64,000 nucleotides of DNA from Methylobacterium pseudosasicola (GCF_900114535.1 NZ_FOTK01000001.1:372001-436000), one strand, 5' to 3'; counted from the first letter of the stretch, positions 9,801 through 17,636 are shown. Translations and numbers: made by a program. Notes: generated by a model not told the origin, from the letters alone.

Positions 9801-10193
9801 CGCGAGGCCGGTGAATCGCACGAGGCGCTGCTCGGCGAGGCCTGGCGCGCCGGCCGGCCCCTGGATGAGCAGGCCCGAGCCGACGCGGTCCGCGCCGCCA
9901 TTGCGTACGACCTCGCAAGCGAGGTCATCGGCCTGGAGCGGCTGAAGGCGAAGTTCTCCGAGGCCATGGCCGAGAGCCCGGACGCCCGCACCTTCGCGCT
10001 GCTCACCGGCGCCAACCCGACCCGCAATCCGGAATTCCGCGCCATCGCGGCCCGCGCCACCAAGGCCGACACCCTGTCGGCCTTCCTCGCCGAGTACCGC
10101 AAGCGCTACCCCGAGACCGCCTTGCCCGAGCGCGGCGCGGCGGCCGGCGAGCGCCAGAGCAGCGTCGAGACCCCGGGCACGCCGCCGGGCTGA
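6849..10193 (+). CDS. Large secreted helical-repeat (TPR-like) protein, probably motility-associated
   Basis: A 1,114-aa protein from ATG 6849, with a purine-rich ribosome site directly before it; an in-frame ATG at 6792 adds a poorly convincing N-terminus. A signal peptide ends near LAAIDPALA (about residue 38). Residues about 40-160 form a compact beta-rich domain (GRIVLTFDKPVTVKAKL). A Pro/Ala-rich linker (about 270-340) and a second beta-rich region (to about 540) follow, then a long Ala/Leu/Arg helical part with TPR-like hairpins to the end. The C-terminal stretch with YFDFRELAPIGRRGDE resembles, from memory, alphaproteobacterial proteins annotated as TPR proteins near motor genes. The CtrA-type box upstream fits that. 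No catalytic motif was seen; function unknown. Confidence 0.7.
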   Translation: MGSEGRRSRIGRYLGTRLARVSLPALVLLAAIDPALAARLIGAKGSESGTGAGGYGRIVLTFDKPVTVKAKLAGGILLLSYGERVAPGPERLSEEMPAFVSTVRRDPDGSGLRVALQRPFRTNVQSAGERVFVDLLPEGWSGLPPPLPLEVVAELARRARVAEEALRARTPPPVRKPLSLELARLPTLTRLSLRLPDDAVATVTAEGPTTRLRVAGAWTIDSNDARGRPRPGIAKLATESDEGSASILVTPAEGFILTTEREDGAYTIDVATKAPPEAAKSKAADVPGPAESSVAKPAAPVPAPTRKAEAPAVPEAAPDAPPKRQAGAGLVFPFQTLPPAALFERGGVATLVFETAEPVTVPASRQGLAPVGAPERIGAATILRFTVPPGRLVDLAAVTTGTSSAWELSAGDALSPSDSLDPVRKPDPTSRITVALALPRPGSATWLDRDGERIAVVTSAAQRIIGNPKNRRFVDFEILPSRHGVAVLAGADDLAVRPQLDGVTIGREGGLAASTAARKADPALAEIGTLAVPPDAWDRARAGNIRETLRALANAAATVPPALRGPARLAYARANIANDFDLEGLAALEAAAADDPLLATQREIAILRGLALVRSGRNAEALKALSATQLASDPEAALWRAMAAAGLGDWKAAETGFLTTLPLSESYPPDLAQQIRAQAAESAIENGDAETAAARAEDAPNLPPWIRDRLALVRARVSEATGQTEAALDAYTRLEKVGQRPVAAEAQLRGALLARASGKLEPNAAIDQLERLALTWHGGPTETGISVGLARLYLGAGRWRDAFTALRRAQAFAPNDAATQALAREVRTAFENLYLTDKGDTLSGVDAVALYFDFRELAPIGRRGDEVVRRLADRLVGLDLLDSAADLLQYQIDNRLTGPAKSAVAARLATIRLMDDKPMRALQVLDATNLPELPGELKRARALVRARALSDLTRTDLALETIEDESGPDIERLRADIFWGARRWREAGESHEALLGEAWRAGRPLDEQARADAVRAAIAYDLASEVIGLERLKAKFSEAMAESPDARTFALLTGANPTRNPEFRAIAARATKADTLSAFLAEYRKRYPETALPERGAAAGERQSSVETPGTPPG

Positions 10194-10347
10194 GGGGCTT
10201 TCTCTGCACAGTGACCGTCGGGCGCAGCCAGCGGCGAGGCAACAAATTTGTCCCGCCCCTAAGCGCCCATTCGAGCCGCCGACCTGCGATGAGTAGTTCT
10301 CAGCCGTGCGGATCGTCGAGGCCTGATCCTGGGCCTCAATCGCCCCA

Positions 10348-10443
10348 CCCGTCATTGCGAGCGCAGCGAAGCAGCCCAGTGCAGCGCGCGATCCCCGAAG
10401 GTGGCGCTTCTCTAGGTTGCTTCGCTGCGCTCGCAATGACGGG
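10348..10443. repeat. Palindromic intergenic repeat, copy 1
   Basis: Two arms of about 28 bp (10348-10375 and 10415-10443), containing GTCATTGCGAGCGCAGCGAA and its complement, flank a roughly 40-bp centre. The same arms and a related centre (GCGCGAT...CCGAA.GTGGCG) recur at 34212-34303. It sits between the large repeat protein and tadG and could fold as a bidirectional hairpin. Confidence 0.85.
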
Positions 10444-10468
10444 GAGGATTACTTGGAGAAATCGGCCC

Positions 10469-11917
10469 TCACTGCGTCAGCCGCGCGACCTGCAGCGCTT
10501 GGTCGAACATCGCGTTGAGCGAGCTCTTGATGTCGTCCGGGCTGTTGGCCGTGTAGAAATACCCCGGCGAGGCGCAGCTTTGCAGGGGCGTCGCCAGGGT
10601 CGGGCTGAAGGCGTTCACCTTCTTGTTCTCTCCGGCGACGATCCCGCCGTAATCCTTGAAGGTGATGATGTTGTACGGGATGTAGAGGATCGAGATCGTC
10701 GCTCCGGCATTCTTCAGCGCCGTGCAGAGCGTCGGATCGATCTGGGATGGCGTCGACGTGTCGAAGTCGGCATTGCCGTAGCCCGAGAATTTCGAGGGGT
10801 TGCCGGGGTAGTAATACTTATTGTTCTTGTAGACGTAATAGTGCTGACCGTTCTGCATCCCGTCGGTGATCAGGAAGACGAACGGCTTGCGCGCATTGAT
10901 GCCGGAGCCGTCACCGAACCCGCCGGCATTGGTGATCGCGGTCTTCATCTGCGGCAGGACGACCTCGAAATGCGTGCCGCCGGAGCCGATGCCGGTGCTC
11001 GGGTCGTTGTTCGTGTAGAGTTGGGTGGTCCCGGTATCGAGCAGGCTGGTCAGGGCGAGGGGCCAGGACAGGGTGCACTGGGCGGCGGTGTTCAGGGTGG
11101 CGATCGAACTGTTGATGTCGGCGAGCGTGCCCATCTGGTTAATGAACGGGTACAGGCCGACGCGGTACTGGTTCGCCACCGTCGGGTTGGCGGCCCGCTG
11201 GATCAGCGAGCAGACCGCGTTGTTGACGGCGTCGGACCGCAACTGGATCTTGCCCGCGGCGAGGCCCCAGCCGTCATTGCCGGGATAATGGCAGGCGAAC
11301 TGGCAGCCCTGCTGGTAATCCCACTTCATGTCGTTGTTTTTGGAGGCGAGCTGGGTCATCCCGGCCGTCGTCGCCGGCAGGCCCATCGAGCCGGACACGT
11401 CGAGCAGCAGGTAGAAGTCGAGATAGCTCGCGAGATCCGCCGAGGCCGTGACCGTGTTGGAGAAGTTGGTGGTCGGGGTCCGGAAGATCTGGCCGAAATT
11501 GTTCTTCACCGTGGCGCTGTAGACCACCGTCGACTTGAGGGTCTGGCTGGTGCGCACCAGCTGCGGCGTCTGGAGCTGCACCTGCGCGAACGGCACGGTG
11601 CCGGCATTGACCGTGAAGGCGCTGGTCGCCTGCGCGATGCCGGCCGCGATGGCGTTGGCGGTGACGTTCGCCTGGGTCGGGTTGGCGGCGATATAGGCCT
11701 TGGCGGTCGCCACCGCGGCGATGGCGGCGGCATCCGCGGCGGCGTCGAGCTTCGCCTTGTCGGTGATCGCCACGCCGTAATCGACCCCGTAGCCGAGCAG
11801 GCCGACCATCGGCAGCAGGCTCAGGGCGAACAGGATCGTGACGTTGCCGGAGCGCGCCCTCGAAAGGGGCGCCGCCCGGTCAACGAGGCTGCGCGCGCGG
11901 TTCAGAAACCCGGGCAT
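10469..11917 (-). CDS. tadG: TadG-like pilus-assembly protein with von Willebrand A domain
   Basis: A 482-aa protein from ATG 11917, overlapping the upstream TadE-like gene by 16 bp. The N-terminus carries the Tad/Flp pseudopilin-like segment GNVTILFALSLLPMVGLLGYGVDYG (about residues 20-45), a cleavage/insertion signal followed by one membrane helix. From about residue 165 a von Willebrand factor A domain begins with a MIDAS-type motif, LLLDVSGSMG; FLITDGMQNG lies further on. In the Tad system, TadE, TadF and TadG are minor pseudopilins thought to anchor or process Flp pili. The tail (SPDDIKSSLNAMFDQALQVARLTQ) is typical. Neither tadABC nor a flp pilin gene is in the window. Confidence 0.88.
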   Translation of the reverse strand: MPGFLNRARSLVDRAAPLSRARSGNVTILFALSLLPMVGLLGYGVDYGVAITDKAKLDAAADAAAIAAVATAKAYIAANPTQANVTANAIAAGIAQATSAFTVNAGTVPFAQVQLQTPQLVRTSQTLKSTVVYSATVKNNFGQIFRTPTTNFSNTVTASADLASYLDFYLLLDVSGSMGLPATTAGMTQLASKNNDMKWDYQQGCQFACHYPGNDGWGLAAGKIQLRSDAVNNAVCSLIQRAANPTVANQYRVGLYPFINQMGTLADINSSIATLNTAAQCTLSWPLALTSLLDTGTTQLYTNNDPSTGIGSGGTHFEVVLPQMKTAITNAGGFGDGSGINARKPFVFLITDGMQNGQHYYVYKNNKYYYPGNPSKFSGYGNADFDTSTPSQIDPTLCTALKNAGATISILYIPYNIITFKDYGGIVAGENKKVNAFSPTLATPLQSCASPGYFYTANSPDDIKSSLNAMFDQALQVARLTQ

Positions 11918-12597
11918 TTCACGGCGATCCCATCGTTGCCCGCCGGGTCGAAATTGACCATCGAGGCGTAGCGCGGCTGCACGTACATCGAGCGGGCGAT
12001 CCGAACGGCGGGGATGAACCGCGCGCCGAAGGACGGCCGGAAGGTGAAGACCACGTCGACCGCCACGATCGAGCCCGGTCCGAAGACCGAGCGCGGCAGC
12101 GTCGTCCGGTTGGGCGGCGCGGTGTCGGCGGCGGGCAACTGCGGGGTCACGCAGGGCCGGTAATTGCCCCCGCTGGTGCCCGAGCTCGTCCAGGCGACGG
12201 CGGCCGTGTAGCAGGCGCTCAGGTCGCTGCCCGAGCAGTTCGACGCCGTCTGGTTGAACGCGATAGCGGCGTAGGTGATGGCGATGTCCTGCCACCATTG
12301 CAGGCCCTGCCGTGGCCCGTCCTTCATCAGGTACGGGAACAGGACCAGGGCGGAATCGAAGCTGAAATGCAGGTCGGCGGCGTTGACGGTCGCCACCGTC
12401 GAGCCCGCAGGCGGCATCGCCTGGGAGATCATCTGGCTGATCGACTGGGCGACCAGCCCGACCTTGCGGCTGGCGTTGACGTAGGTGACGAGTTGGATGC
12501 CGCCGAGCATCAGGACCAGCAGCACCGGCAGGATCAGGGCGAACTCGATCGCCGAGACTGCTCGCCTGTCCCGGAGGAAGCGCCGACCGCCCGCCAT
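11902..12597 (-). CDS. TadE-like minor pseudopilin
   Basis: A 231-aa protein from ATG 12597. It starts with a basic stretch (MAGGRRFLRDRR) and then the TadE signature AVSAIEFALILPVLLVLMLGGIQL (about residues 13-37), a pre-pseudopilin signal in which Glu follows the predicted cleavage region, plus a membrane helix. The rest is a periplasmic domain with four cysteines that could form disulfides. Its start shares one base with the stop of the preceding gene (TGATG), and it overlaps tadG by 16 bp, so the three genes form one translationally coupled operon. The exact TadE/TadF assignment is not decided. Confidence 0.82.
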   Translation of the reverse strand: MAGGRRFLRDRRAVSAIEFALILPVLLVLMLGGIQLVTYVNASRKVGLVAQSISQMISQAMPPAGSTVATVNAADLHFSFDSALVLFPYLMKDGPRQGLQWWQDIAITYAAIAFNQTASNCSGSDLSACYTAAVAWTSSGTSGGNYRPCVTPQLPAADTAPPNRTTLPRSVFGPGSIVAVDVVFTFRPSFGARFIPAVRIARSMYVQPRYASMVNFDPAGNDGIAVKCPGF

Positions 12598-13142
12598 CAG
12601 AACAGCTCGTTGCGGAACGCCGCCGTCGAGATCGTCAGGTAGGCCGGGGCGCCGTTGAAGGTCGCGCCGCCGCCGAGCATCGACGCGAAGGCGGAGGGCA
12701 GGAAGGTGATCGGATAGATCACCAAGAGGTACTGGTACTGCCCGCGGGTGCCGAGGGTGTACTGGCCGGAACCCGGGGTCAGGGGCGGGATCGCCAGGCC
12801 GCTGAGGTCGGACTTCACGTAGGTGTAGTAGCCGCTGGAGGAGGAGCCGGTCGGCACCACGTACAGGTTCACGACGAGGTTGCTGCATTTCAGCGTCGCC
12901 GGCAGGTTGCGGCACAGCGAGGCCTTGAAGCTCGCCTGGTCGAGGGCGCTCGCCTGGGCCGCCCCGGTGAGGATCTGCCGGGCGGCTCGCGTCGTGGCGT
13001 AGTCCAGGAATTGGTTGATGAACAGGATCGTGGCCACGGTCATGACGAACAGCAGGGCCAGGATGAACAGCATCGCGACCAGGGCGAACTCGACCGCGGC
13101 CGCCCCTTTCCGATCGCGAACGTAGTGACGCATGAAAAACAT
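12597..13142 (-). CDS. TadE/TadF-like minor pseudopilin, first gene of the tad-like operon
   Basis: A 181-aa protein. ATG 13142 gives MFFMRHYVRD; ATG 13133 (MRHYVRD) is equally possible and neither has a clear ribosome site. RDRKGAAAVEFALVAMLFILALLFV (about residues 9-33) is a TadE-type signal: a basic patch, Ala-rich processing region, Glu, then a helix. A Ser/Gly/Tyr-rich periplasmic domain with a cysteine pair follows. A CtrA-type box lies 23-37 nt upstream of 13142. If transcription starts about 30 nt below that box, the 13133 start would be favoured. Caulobacter pilus genes are CtrA-dependent, which fits. Confidence 0.8.
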   Translation of the reverse strand: MFFMRHYVRDRKGAAAVEFALVAMLFILALLFVMTVATILFINQFLDYATTRAARQILTGAAQASALDQASFKASLCRNLPATLKCSNLVVNLYVVPTGSSSSGYYTYVKSDLSGLAIPPLTPGSGQYTLGTRGQYQYLLVIYPITFLPSAFASMLGGGATFNGAPAYLTISTAAFRNELF

Positions 13143-13164
13143 GCGCTTAGGTAGCGAGAGATTG

Positions 13165-13179
13165 CTAAACCGAAGTTAA
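13165..13179 (-). promoter_or_regulatory. CtrA-box-like site upstream of the tad-like operon
   Basis: Read on the minus strand: TTAA-CTTCGGT-TTAG, one mismatch from TTAA-N7-TTAA. It lies in the 176-bp gap before the first tad-like gene, at a position where an activator would overlap the promoter. Confidence 0.5.
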
Positions 13180-13318
13180 AACGGACTTCCAGACTCTATA
13201 GACTTACCTTGGTGAATCTTGAGCGGTATCCGGCCTGATCGCAATGGGCCGGCCTCTCCAAGTCATTGTCAGGGCGCGACGACTGGCGCCGAACCAGTCT
13301 CCACTTCGGCGGCGTGCA

Positions 13319-14116
13319 CTATCCGCCGTAGCTCTGGACCAGCGAGCCGGCCACCAAAGTCCAGCCGTCGACCAGCACGAAGAAGATCAGCTTGAACGGC
13401 AGGGCGACGGTGGCGGGCGGCACCATCATCATGCCCACCGCCATCAGCACCGAGGCGACCACAAGGTCGATCACCAGGAACGGGATGAACAGCAGGAAGC
13501 CGATCTCGAAGGCGCGGCGCAGCTCCGAAATCATGAAGGCCGGGGTCACGATCTCGAGGCCGACATCCTCCGGGCCCTTGGGCACCGGCACCTTGGCGAG
13601 GTCGAGGAACAGCTTCAGATCCTTCTCGCGCACGTTCTTCAGCATGAACGTCTTGAACGGTGCCGAGGCCCGCTCGAAGGCCTGGGCCTGCGTGATCCGC
13701 CCGGCGACCAGAGGCTCGATCCCGGCGCTGTAGGCTGCCCGGCCAGTGGGGGCCATCACGAAGGCCGTGAGGAACAGCGCCAGGCTGACGATCACGGCGG
13801 TCGGCGGCGCCGTCTGGGTGCCGAGCGCCGAGCGCAGGATCGACAGCACCACGACGATCCGGGTGAAGGCGGTGGCCATCACCAGCACGGAGGGCGCCAC
13901 CGCCAGGATCGTGATCAGCGCGACGAGCTGGAGCGCCCGCTCGGTGGTGCCGCCCGCGCCGAGATCGACGCTGAGGCTCTGGGCCAGGGCGGGTCCGGTC
14001 GCCAGCCCGGCGCCGGCCAGCCCGGCGAAGCCCAGGATGCGGAGCTTCCGAACAACGGATTGTCTCGCGTCGCCGGCCGGCGCGTCATCCATCGGGGTCA
14101 CGGGCATCGGGGTCAC
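13319..14116 (-). CDS. fliP: Flagellar export-gate protein FliP
   Basis: A 265-aa protein with an N-terminal signal-like helix (about residues 26-46) and the FliP core: ALQLVALITILAVAPSVLVMATAFTRIVVVLSILRSALG, then APFKTFMLKNVREKDLKLFLDLA, and the C-terminal PAFMISELRRAFEIGFLLFIPFLVIDLVVASVLMAVGM. FliP forms the core of the type III flagellar export gate with FliQ and FliR. The annotated start is GTG 14116, overlapping the upstream gene's stop by 4 bp; ATG 14107 is an alternative. It is separated from the main flagellar block at 19.8-27.8 kb, and fliQ/fliR are not beside it. Its partner upstream, a flippase-like protein, is an unusual operon mate. Confidence 0.95.
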   Translation of the reverse strand: MTPMPVTPMDDAPAGDARQSVVRKLRILGFAGLAGAGLATGPALAQSLSVDLGAGGTTERALQLVALITILAVAPSVLVMATAFTRIVVVLSILRSALGTQTAPPTAVIVSLALFLTAFVMAPTGRAAYSAGIEPLVAGRITQAQAFERASAPFKTFMLKNVREKDLKLFLDLAKVPVPKGPEDVGLEIVTPAFMISELRRAFEIGFLLFIPFLVIDLVVASVLMAVGMMMVPPATVALPFKLIFFVLVDGWTLVAGSLVQSYGG

Positions 14117-15180
14117 GGACGGTCGCAGGTGGGGGTGGCCGGGCGCACGTCCGTGCGCCGCGCCTCAAGGTTCTGCCAGACCAGCAGCGCCGGCAGGCCG
14201 AGCACGACATCCGGGATCCGGCGGGCGAGGGACAGGGCGATGGCCGTGCCGGCATCGATCCCGAACAGGCCGCAGACCAGCACGAGGCCGCCCTCCTGAA
14301 CGCCGAGCCCGCTCGGCACCAGGAAGGCCGCGGCCTTGATCGCCTGGCTCAGCGCCTCGATGACCAGGACCTCCGACAGGCTGAGATTCTCGACGCCGAT
14401 GCAGGTGAGCACGACCGCGACCTCGGCGGCGCCGAGCAGCCAGGCCAGGGCGTGGAGGGCGAAGGACTGGACGAGGCGGCCCCGCCGCTCCGCCGCCCAG
14501 ACGGTGTCGAGCGCCCCCTGGATCCGCGGGGCCGGCTCGGGACGGGCCTCCGTTTCGCGCACGAAGCGCCGGCCCAGGGCGGCGATCCGGTCCTCGACCA
14601 CACGCACGATCCCGGTGCGCTGGAGCGCGAAGAAGGCCGCCACCGCCAGCCCCGCCACCGCGAGGGTCCGCAGCGTCCAGTGTGCGAGTTCGGCGGCGGC
14701 CGGACCCTCGACCTGGCTCAGCAGACCGGCGCCGAGGCCGGCGAACAGCGCCAGGGTGCCGACCTGGAACAGCATGTCGGCGAGCACCGAGGCCGCCGCC
14801 AGGGATCCGGCCACGCCCCAGAAGGTCAGGAGCCGGGCGCCGAGCACGTCGCCGCCGACCGAGGCTACGGGCAGGAGCACGTTGATGCCCTCGCGCACGA
14901 AGCGCAGGATCAGGCAGGCAGAGGCCGGCGCGGGCGACAGCCCATCGAGGATGCGCGCCCAGGCGAGGCCGCAGACCAGCACCACGACGGCCCGGACCAG
15001 CGTGACGCCGGCAAAGCCCACGAACCCGATCCGCCCGAACGCCGCGGCCACCGCCGACAGGTCGTTGGTCGCCACGAGCCAGATCGCCAGGCCGAGGCCG
15101 ATCAACGTGCCGAACAGGGGCAGCCGGCGCAGCACCACGAGGCCGAGGCGGCGCGTCCGGGGGGCGCGGTCGCCGCTCAC
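14113..15180 (-). CDS. Lysylphosphatidylglycerol-synthase-TM/UPF0104 family membrane protein (HpnL-like)
   Basis: A 355-aa protein with a GTG start at 15180 and about eight membrane helices. The pattern fits the UPF0104/LPG-synthase transmembrane family, which includes hopanoid-associated HpnL: LRFVREGINVLLPVASVGGDVLGARLL in the first third and ALSQAIKAAAFLVPSGLGVQEGGLVLV near the end. Such proteins are thought to move lipids or lipid-linked sugars across the inner membrane. Methylobacterium makes hopanoids, but no hpn genes are adjacent, so HpnL itself is not established. The stop overlaps the fliP start (GTGA), suggesting translational coupling. Confidence 0.72.
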   Translation of the reverse strand: MSGDRAPRTRRLGLVVLRRLPLFGTLIGLGLAIWLVATNDLSAVAAAFGRIGFVGFAGVTLVRAVVVLVCGLAWARILDGLSPAPASACLILRFVREGINVLLPVASVGGDVLGARLLTFWGVAGSLAAASVLADMLFQVGTLALFAGLGAGLLSQVEGPAAAELAHWTLRTLAVAGLAVAAFFALQRTGIVRVVEDRIAALGRRFVRETEARPEPAPRIQGALDTVWAAERRGRLVQSFALHALAWLLGAAEVAVVLTCIGVENLSLSEVLVIEALSQAIKAAAFLVPSGLGVQEGGLVLVCGLFGIDAGTAIALSLARRIPDVVLGLPALLVWQNLEARRTDVRPATPTCDRP

Positions 15181-15243
15181 GGCCGGCCCGCGGGTGAGGT
15201 ACGCCAGATGGCGGGCAAGGGCGAGCGCTCCAGGTTGCGCCAG

Positions 15244-15693
15244 TCAAGCATCCGGCGGCGATTCGGTCGGTGGCACCGCCGCTAGGGGTGTATTGGGGCC
15301 GAATTCAGGGGCGCGCCGCCGCGGTAGCACGGGGCGGAGCACTGCGGCGAGGGCATCCTGGGGGGCGGCCTCGGGATCGAGCAGGACGACGCGGCCCTCC
15401 GCGAGGCTCGCCCCCGTGGCCACGGCCACCGCGCGTTTCGGGCAGGGCCCGAGACAGCCCGACTCGACGATGCAGAGCTTGGTCCGCCCGGTGAGCAGCC
15501 CGTCCTTGGCCGCCTGCTTGGCCGCGCCCTTCAGCATCGCCCGCACCGCCCGCGGGCGCAGGCCCTGGCGCTTGGCGCATTTGGCGCAGACCACCACGAC
15601 TTCCGCGAGCTTGGTCTTGGCCGATCTGGTGAGGGCCGGGCGGCCGGCAGGGCGGTCTCCGGGGCCGGGGGAGACGCGAGGGAGTGTCATCAT
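15244..15693 (-). CDS. Thioredoxin-like [2Fe-2S] ferredoxin (DUF1636-like)
   Basis: A 149-aa protein; ATG codons at 15693 and 15690 are both possible. The core has two cysteine pairs spaced like a thioredoxin-fold 2Fe-2S protein: VVVCAKCAKRQG (about residues 33-44) and LCIVESGCLGPCPKRAVAV (about 73-91). The C-terminus is Ala/Pro-rich. Members of this class are small electron carriers of mostly unknown partner; some DUF1636 genes occur near cobalamin genes, but none are here. It is divergent from the capsule-export gene, with 181 bp between them, and only 63 bp upstream of the flippase-like gene in the same direction. Confidence 0.7.
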   Translation of the reverse strand: MMTLPRVSPGPGDRPAGRPALTRSAKTKLAEVVVVCAKCAKRQGLRPRAVRAMLKGAAKQAAKDGLLTGRTKLCIVESGCLGPCPKRAVAVATGASLAEGRVVLLDPEAAPQDALAAVLRPVLPRRRAPEFGPNTPLAAVPPTESPPDA

Positions 15694-15874
15694 CGAGAGA
15701 CTCTACGGCGCGATACCGGGGCCGGCTACGTTGCCCGTCGCCGCGGTGCGGCAGGGGCGGGGGGCGGTGCCTTAAAAAGGGCCTAAAAGAACGGGATTCC
15801 GACCCTGCGCACGGGCCGTCCTCCGGCCGGTTTCGCGGTGGCGGATCCGGCGCAGACCCAGGAACAGTGAGCGG

Positions 15875-17188
15875 ATGAGCTTCGACGACGTCAAGGACGA
15901 CACGCGCGACGGCGAAATCGTGACGTTCGCCCCATCGACGATGACCGAGCTGCGCCACGGCGCGGAGACGATCCGGCCGGTCCCGGAGAAGCGCGGCGCC
16001 CGGGCGCTGGTGGCCGCGGCGCGCGAGCGCCTCGACTGGACCCGCCTGCCCGGCCTCGGCCAGCGCCGGGAGGACACGTCGAGCTACGGGGCGCGGGTGA
16101 TCCGCCGCGTGGGAATGTTCGTACTGCTGCCGACCCTGGTGGTCGGCCTGTACCTGTTCGTCTTCGCGTCCAACCAGTACATCGCCGAGGCGCAGTTCAC
16201 GGTGCGCGGCAACGTCGAGCCGATGGAGAACATCTCCCTCGGCCAGTACACGAACCTGATTCAGAAGCACAACAGCCAGGACAGCTTCATCGTCCGCGAC
16301 TTCATCGCCAGCCAGACGCTGGTGGAGGCGCTGGAGAAGAGCATCGGCATCTCGAAGATGTTCTCCCGGTCCGAGGCCGATTTCTGGGCCCGGTTCGATC
16401 CGAGCGACCCGATCGAGGACCTGACCAAGTACTGGCGCAAGCACGTCGACGCCCATATCGATTCGATCTCGGGCGTGATCCGCCTGTCGGTACGCGCCTT
16501 CACCCCGCAGGACGCCCTGACCATCGCCCGCGAGGTGGTGAGCCGGTCCGAGGCGCTGATCAACGACATCTCGAAGCGCGCCCAGGCCGACATGGTCAAG
16601 CAGGCGCAGGCGGATGCGACGGTGGCGGAGGAGCGCCTGCGCAAGGCCCATCTCGCGCTGCAGAGCTTCCGCAACCAGTGGGGCGTGATCGACCCGGTCA
16701 AGACCGCCGAGGGGACGCTGACCACCCTGACGATCCTGCGCAAGGAAAAGCTCAAGCTCGAGACCGATCTGCAGGTGCTGCGCGGCTCGAATCTGGACGA
16801 GCGCTCGCGCTCGATTCAGACGCTGGTCGCGAACATCGCCGCCATCGAGCAGCAGATGAAGACGCTGCAGGATGAGCTGACCAATGCCGGCCGGGTCGCG
16901 GGCGGCGGCACCAACCTGACCGAGGCGCTGCTCCAGTACGAGGGCCTGCTGGTCGAGCGGACGATCGCGGAAAAACTCGAGGAATCGGCCCACATGCTGC
17001 TCGACCGGGCCCGGGTCTCGGCCAGCAAGCAGCACATCTTCCTGGCGACCTTCGTGCCGCCGGTCCTGCCGACAGACAGCCTCTACCCCGAGCGGGGCCA
17101 TTCCCTGATCGTGGCGTTCTTCTGCTTCTTCGTGCTCTGGAGCTCATCCTCGCTCCTGATCGCCGGCATCCGCGACCAGCGGATGTGA
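15875..17188 (+). CDS. Capsule polysaccharide export inner-membrane protein (KpsE/BexC/CtrB-like)
   Basis: A 437-aa protein from ATG 15875. After a polar N-terminus, one membrane helix (about residues 78-98) leads to the family's periplasmic entry SNQYIAEAQFTVRG. A long coiled-coil region with heptad Leu/Ala/Gln follows (about 230-350), then a C-terminal helix (about 410-430) preceded by the proline-rich PPVLPTDSLYPERG. This is the PCP/KpsE layout of proteins that span the periplasm between an ABC exporter (KpsMT) and the outer-membrane channel (KpsD). No ABC transporter, channel or glycosyltransferase gene is nearby, so it is an orphan here or the rest of the locus lies elsewhere. Confidence 0.87.
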   Translation: MSFDDVKDDTRDGEIVTFAPSTMTELRHGAETIRPVPEKRGARALVAAARERLDWTRLPGLGQRREDTSSYGARVIRRVGMFVLLPTLVVGLYLFVFASNQYIAEAQFTVRGNVEPMENISLGQYTNLIQKHNSQDSFIVRDFIASQTLVEALEKSIGISKMFSRSEADFWARFDPSDPIEDLTKYWRKHVDAHIDSISGVIRLSVRAFTPQDALTIAREVVSRSEALINDISKRAQADMVKQAQADATVAEERLRKAHLALQSFRNQWGVIDPVKTAEGTLTTLTILRKEKLKLETDLQVLRGSNLDERSRSIQTLVANIAAIEQQMKTLQDELTNAGRVAGGGTNLTEALLQYEGLLVERTIAEKLEESAHMLLDRARVSASKQHIFLATFVPPVLPTDSLYPERGHSLIVAFFCFFVLWSSSSLLIAGIRDQRM

Positions 17189-17204
17189 GTCGGCGCCTCG
17201 TCCT

Positions 17205-17225
17205 GAAGGCCGGTTGCCGGCTTTC
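17205..17225 (+). terminator. Hairpin after the capsule-export gene
   Basis: Nine-base arms (gaaggccgg and ccggctttc, one G-T pair) close on a TTG loop 17 nt after the stop codon. Only three T residues lie in the closing arm and no longer T-run follows, so it is a weak intrinsic terminator. Confidence 0.45.
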
Positions 17226-17342
17226 GGGATGATGTCGTAGGACACCGGCGGCGCGGGGTCTGGATCCCGCGCCGCGCGGTCTGTAGAGGGAAACGACCCG
17301 GCGCCCGGGCCTCCCCGATCGATGAGCGAAGTCTAACGGTCC

Positions 17343-17624
17343 ATGTCGGATTTCTCCGATCTCGTCGCGAAGGCGATCCAGCCCTCGATGAGCCGGGCGG
17401 AGCGCGAGGCGGTCTACACCGTGGTTCGGCAGGCTGTGCTCCGCTTGCAGGAGCGCGAGGCGCTGCCCCCGGACGACCCGCGCGTCGCGCTGCAGCGCCA
17501 CCTCGTCGAGGAGACGATCCGCGACGTGGAGGGCGACGTCGCCCGCTACGAATCCCTGCGCAAGCTCGACGCCGCTTTCGCGGCCCAGACCGAGGCCCAC
17601 AAGGCGTCCCGCAACGGGCGCTGA
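17343..17624 (+). CDS. Conserved-looking small soluble protein, function unknown
   Basis: A 93-aa protein from ATG 17343 without a clear ribosome site. It is entirely helical in character and rich in Arg, Glu and Ala, with no membrane segment, cysteine or known motif. A run of heptad-like leucines (VVRQAVLRLQEREALP) and an acidic middle could form a coiled coil. It lies 154 bp after the capsule-export gene and converges on the ArsR-like regulator with a 12-bp gap. Codon use is as GC-biased as in neighbouring genes, which supports a real gene. Confidence 0.55.
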   Translation: MSDFSDLVAKAIQPSMSRAEREAVYTVVRQAVLRLQEREALPPDDPRVALQRHLVEETIRDVEGDVARYESLRKLDAAFAAQTEAHKASRNGR

Positions 17625-17636
17625 CGCGGGCCGGGC

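Noticed and set aside
6699..10436. 1,245-codon open frame on the minus strand, opposite the large repeat protein
   Set aside because: It is antisense to a gene with a signal peptide and coherent domains, is Gly/Arg/Ala low complexity, and runs through the palindromic repeat. Long antisense frames are normal at this GC content.
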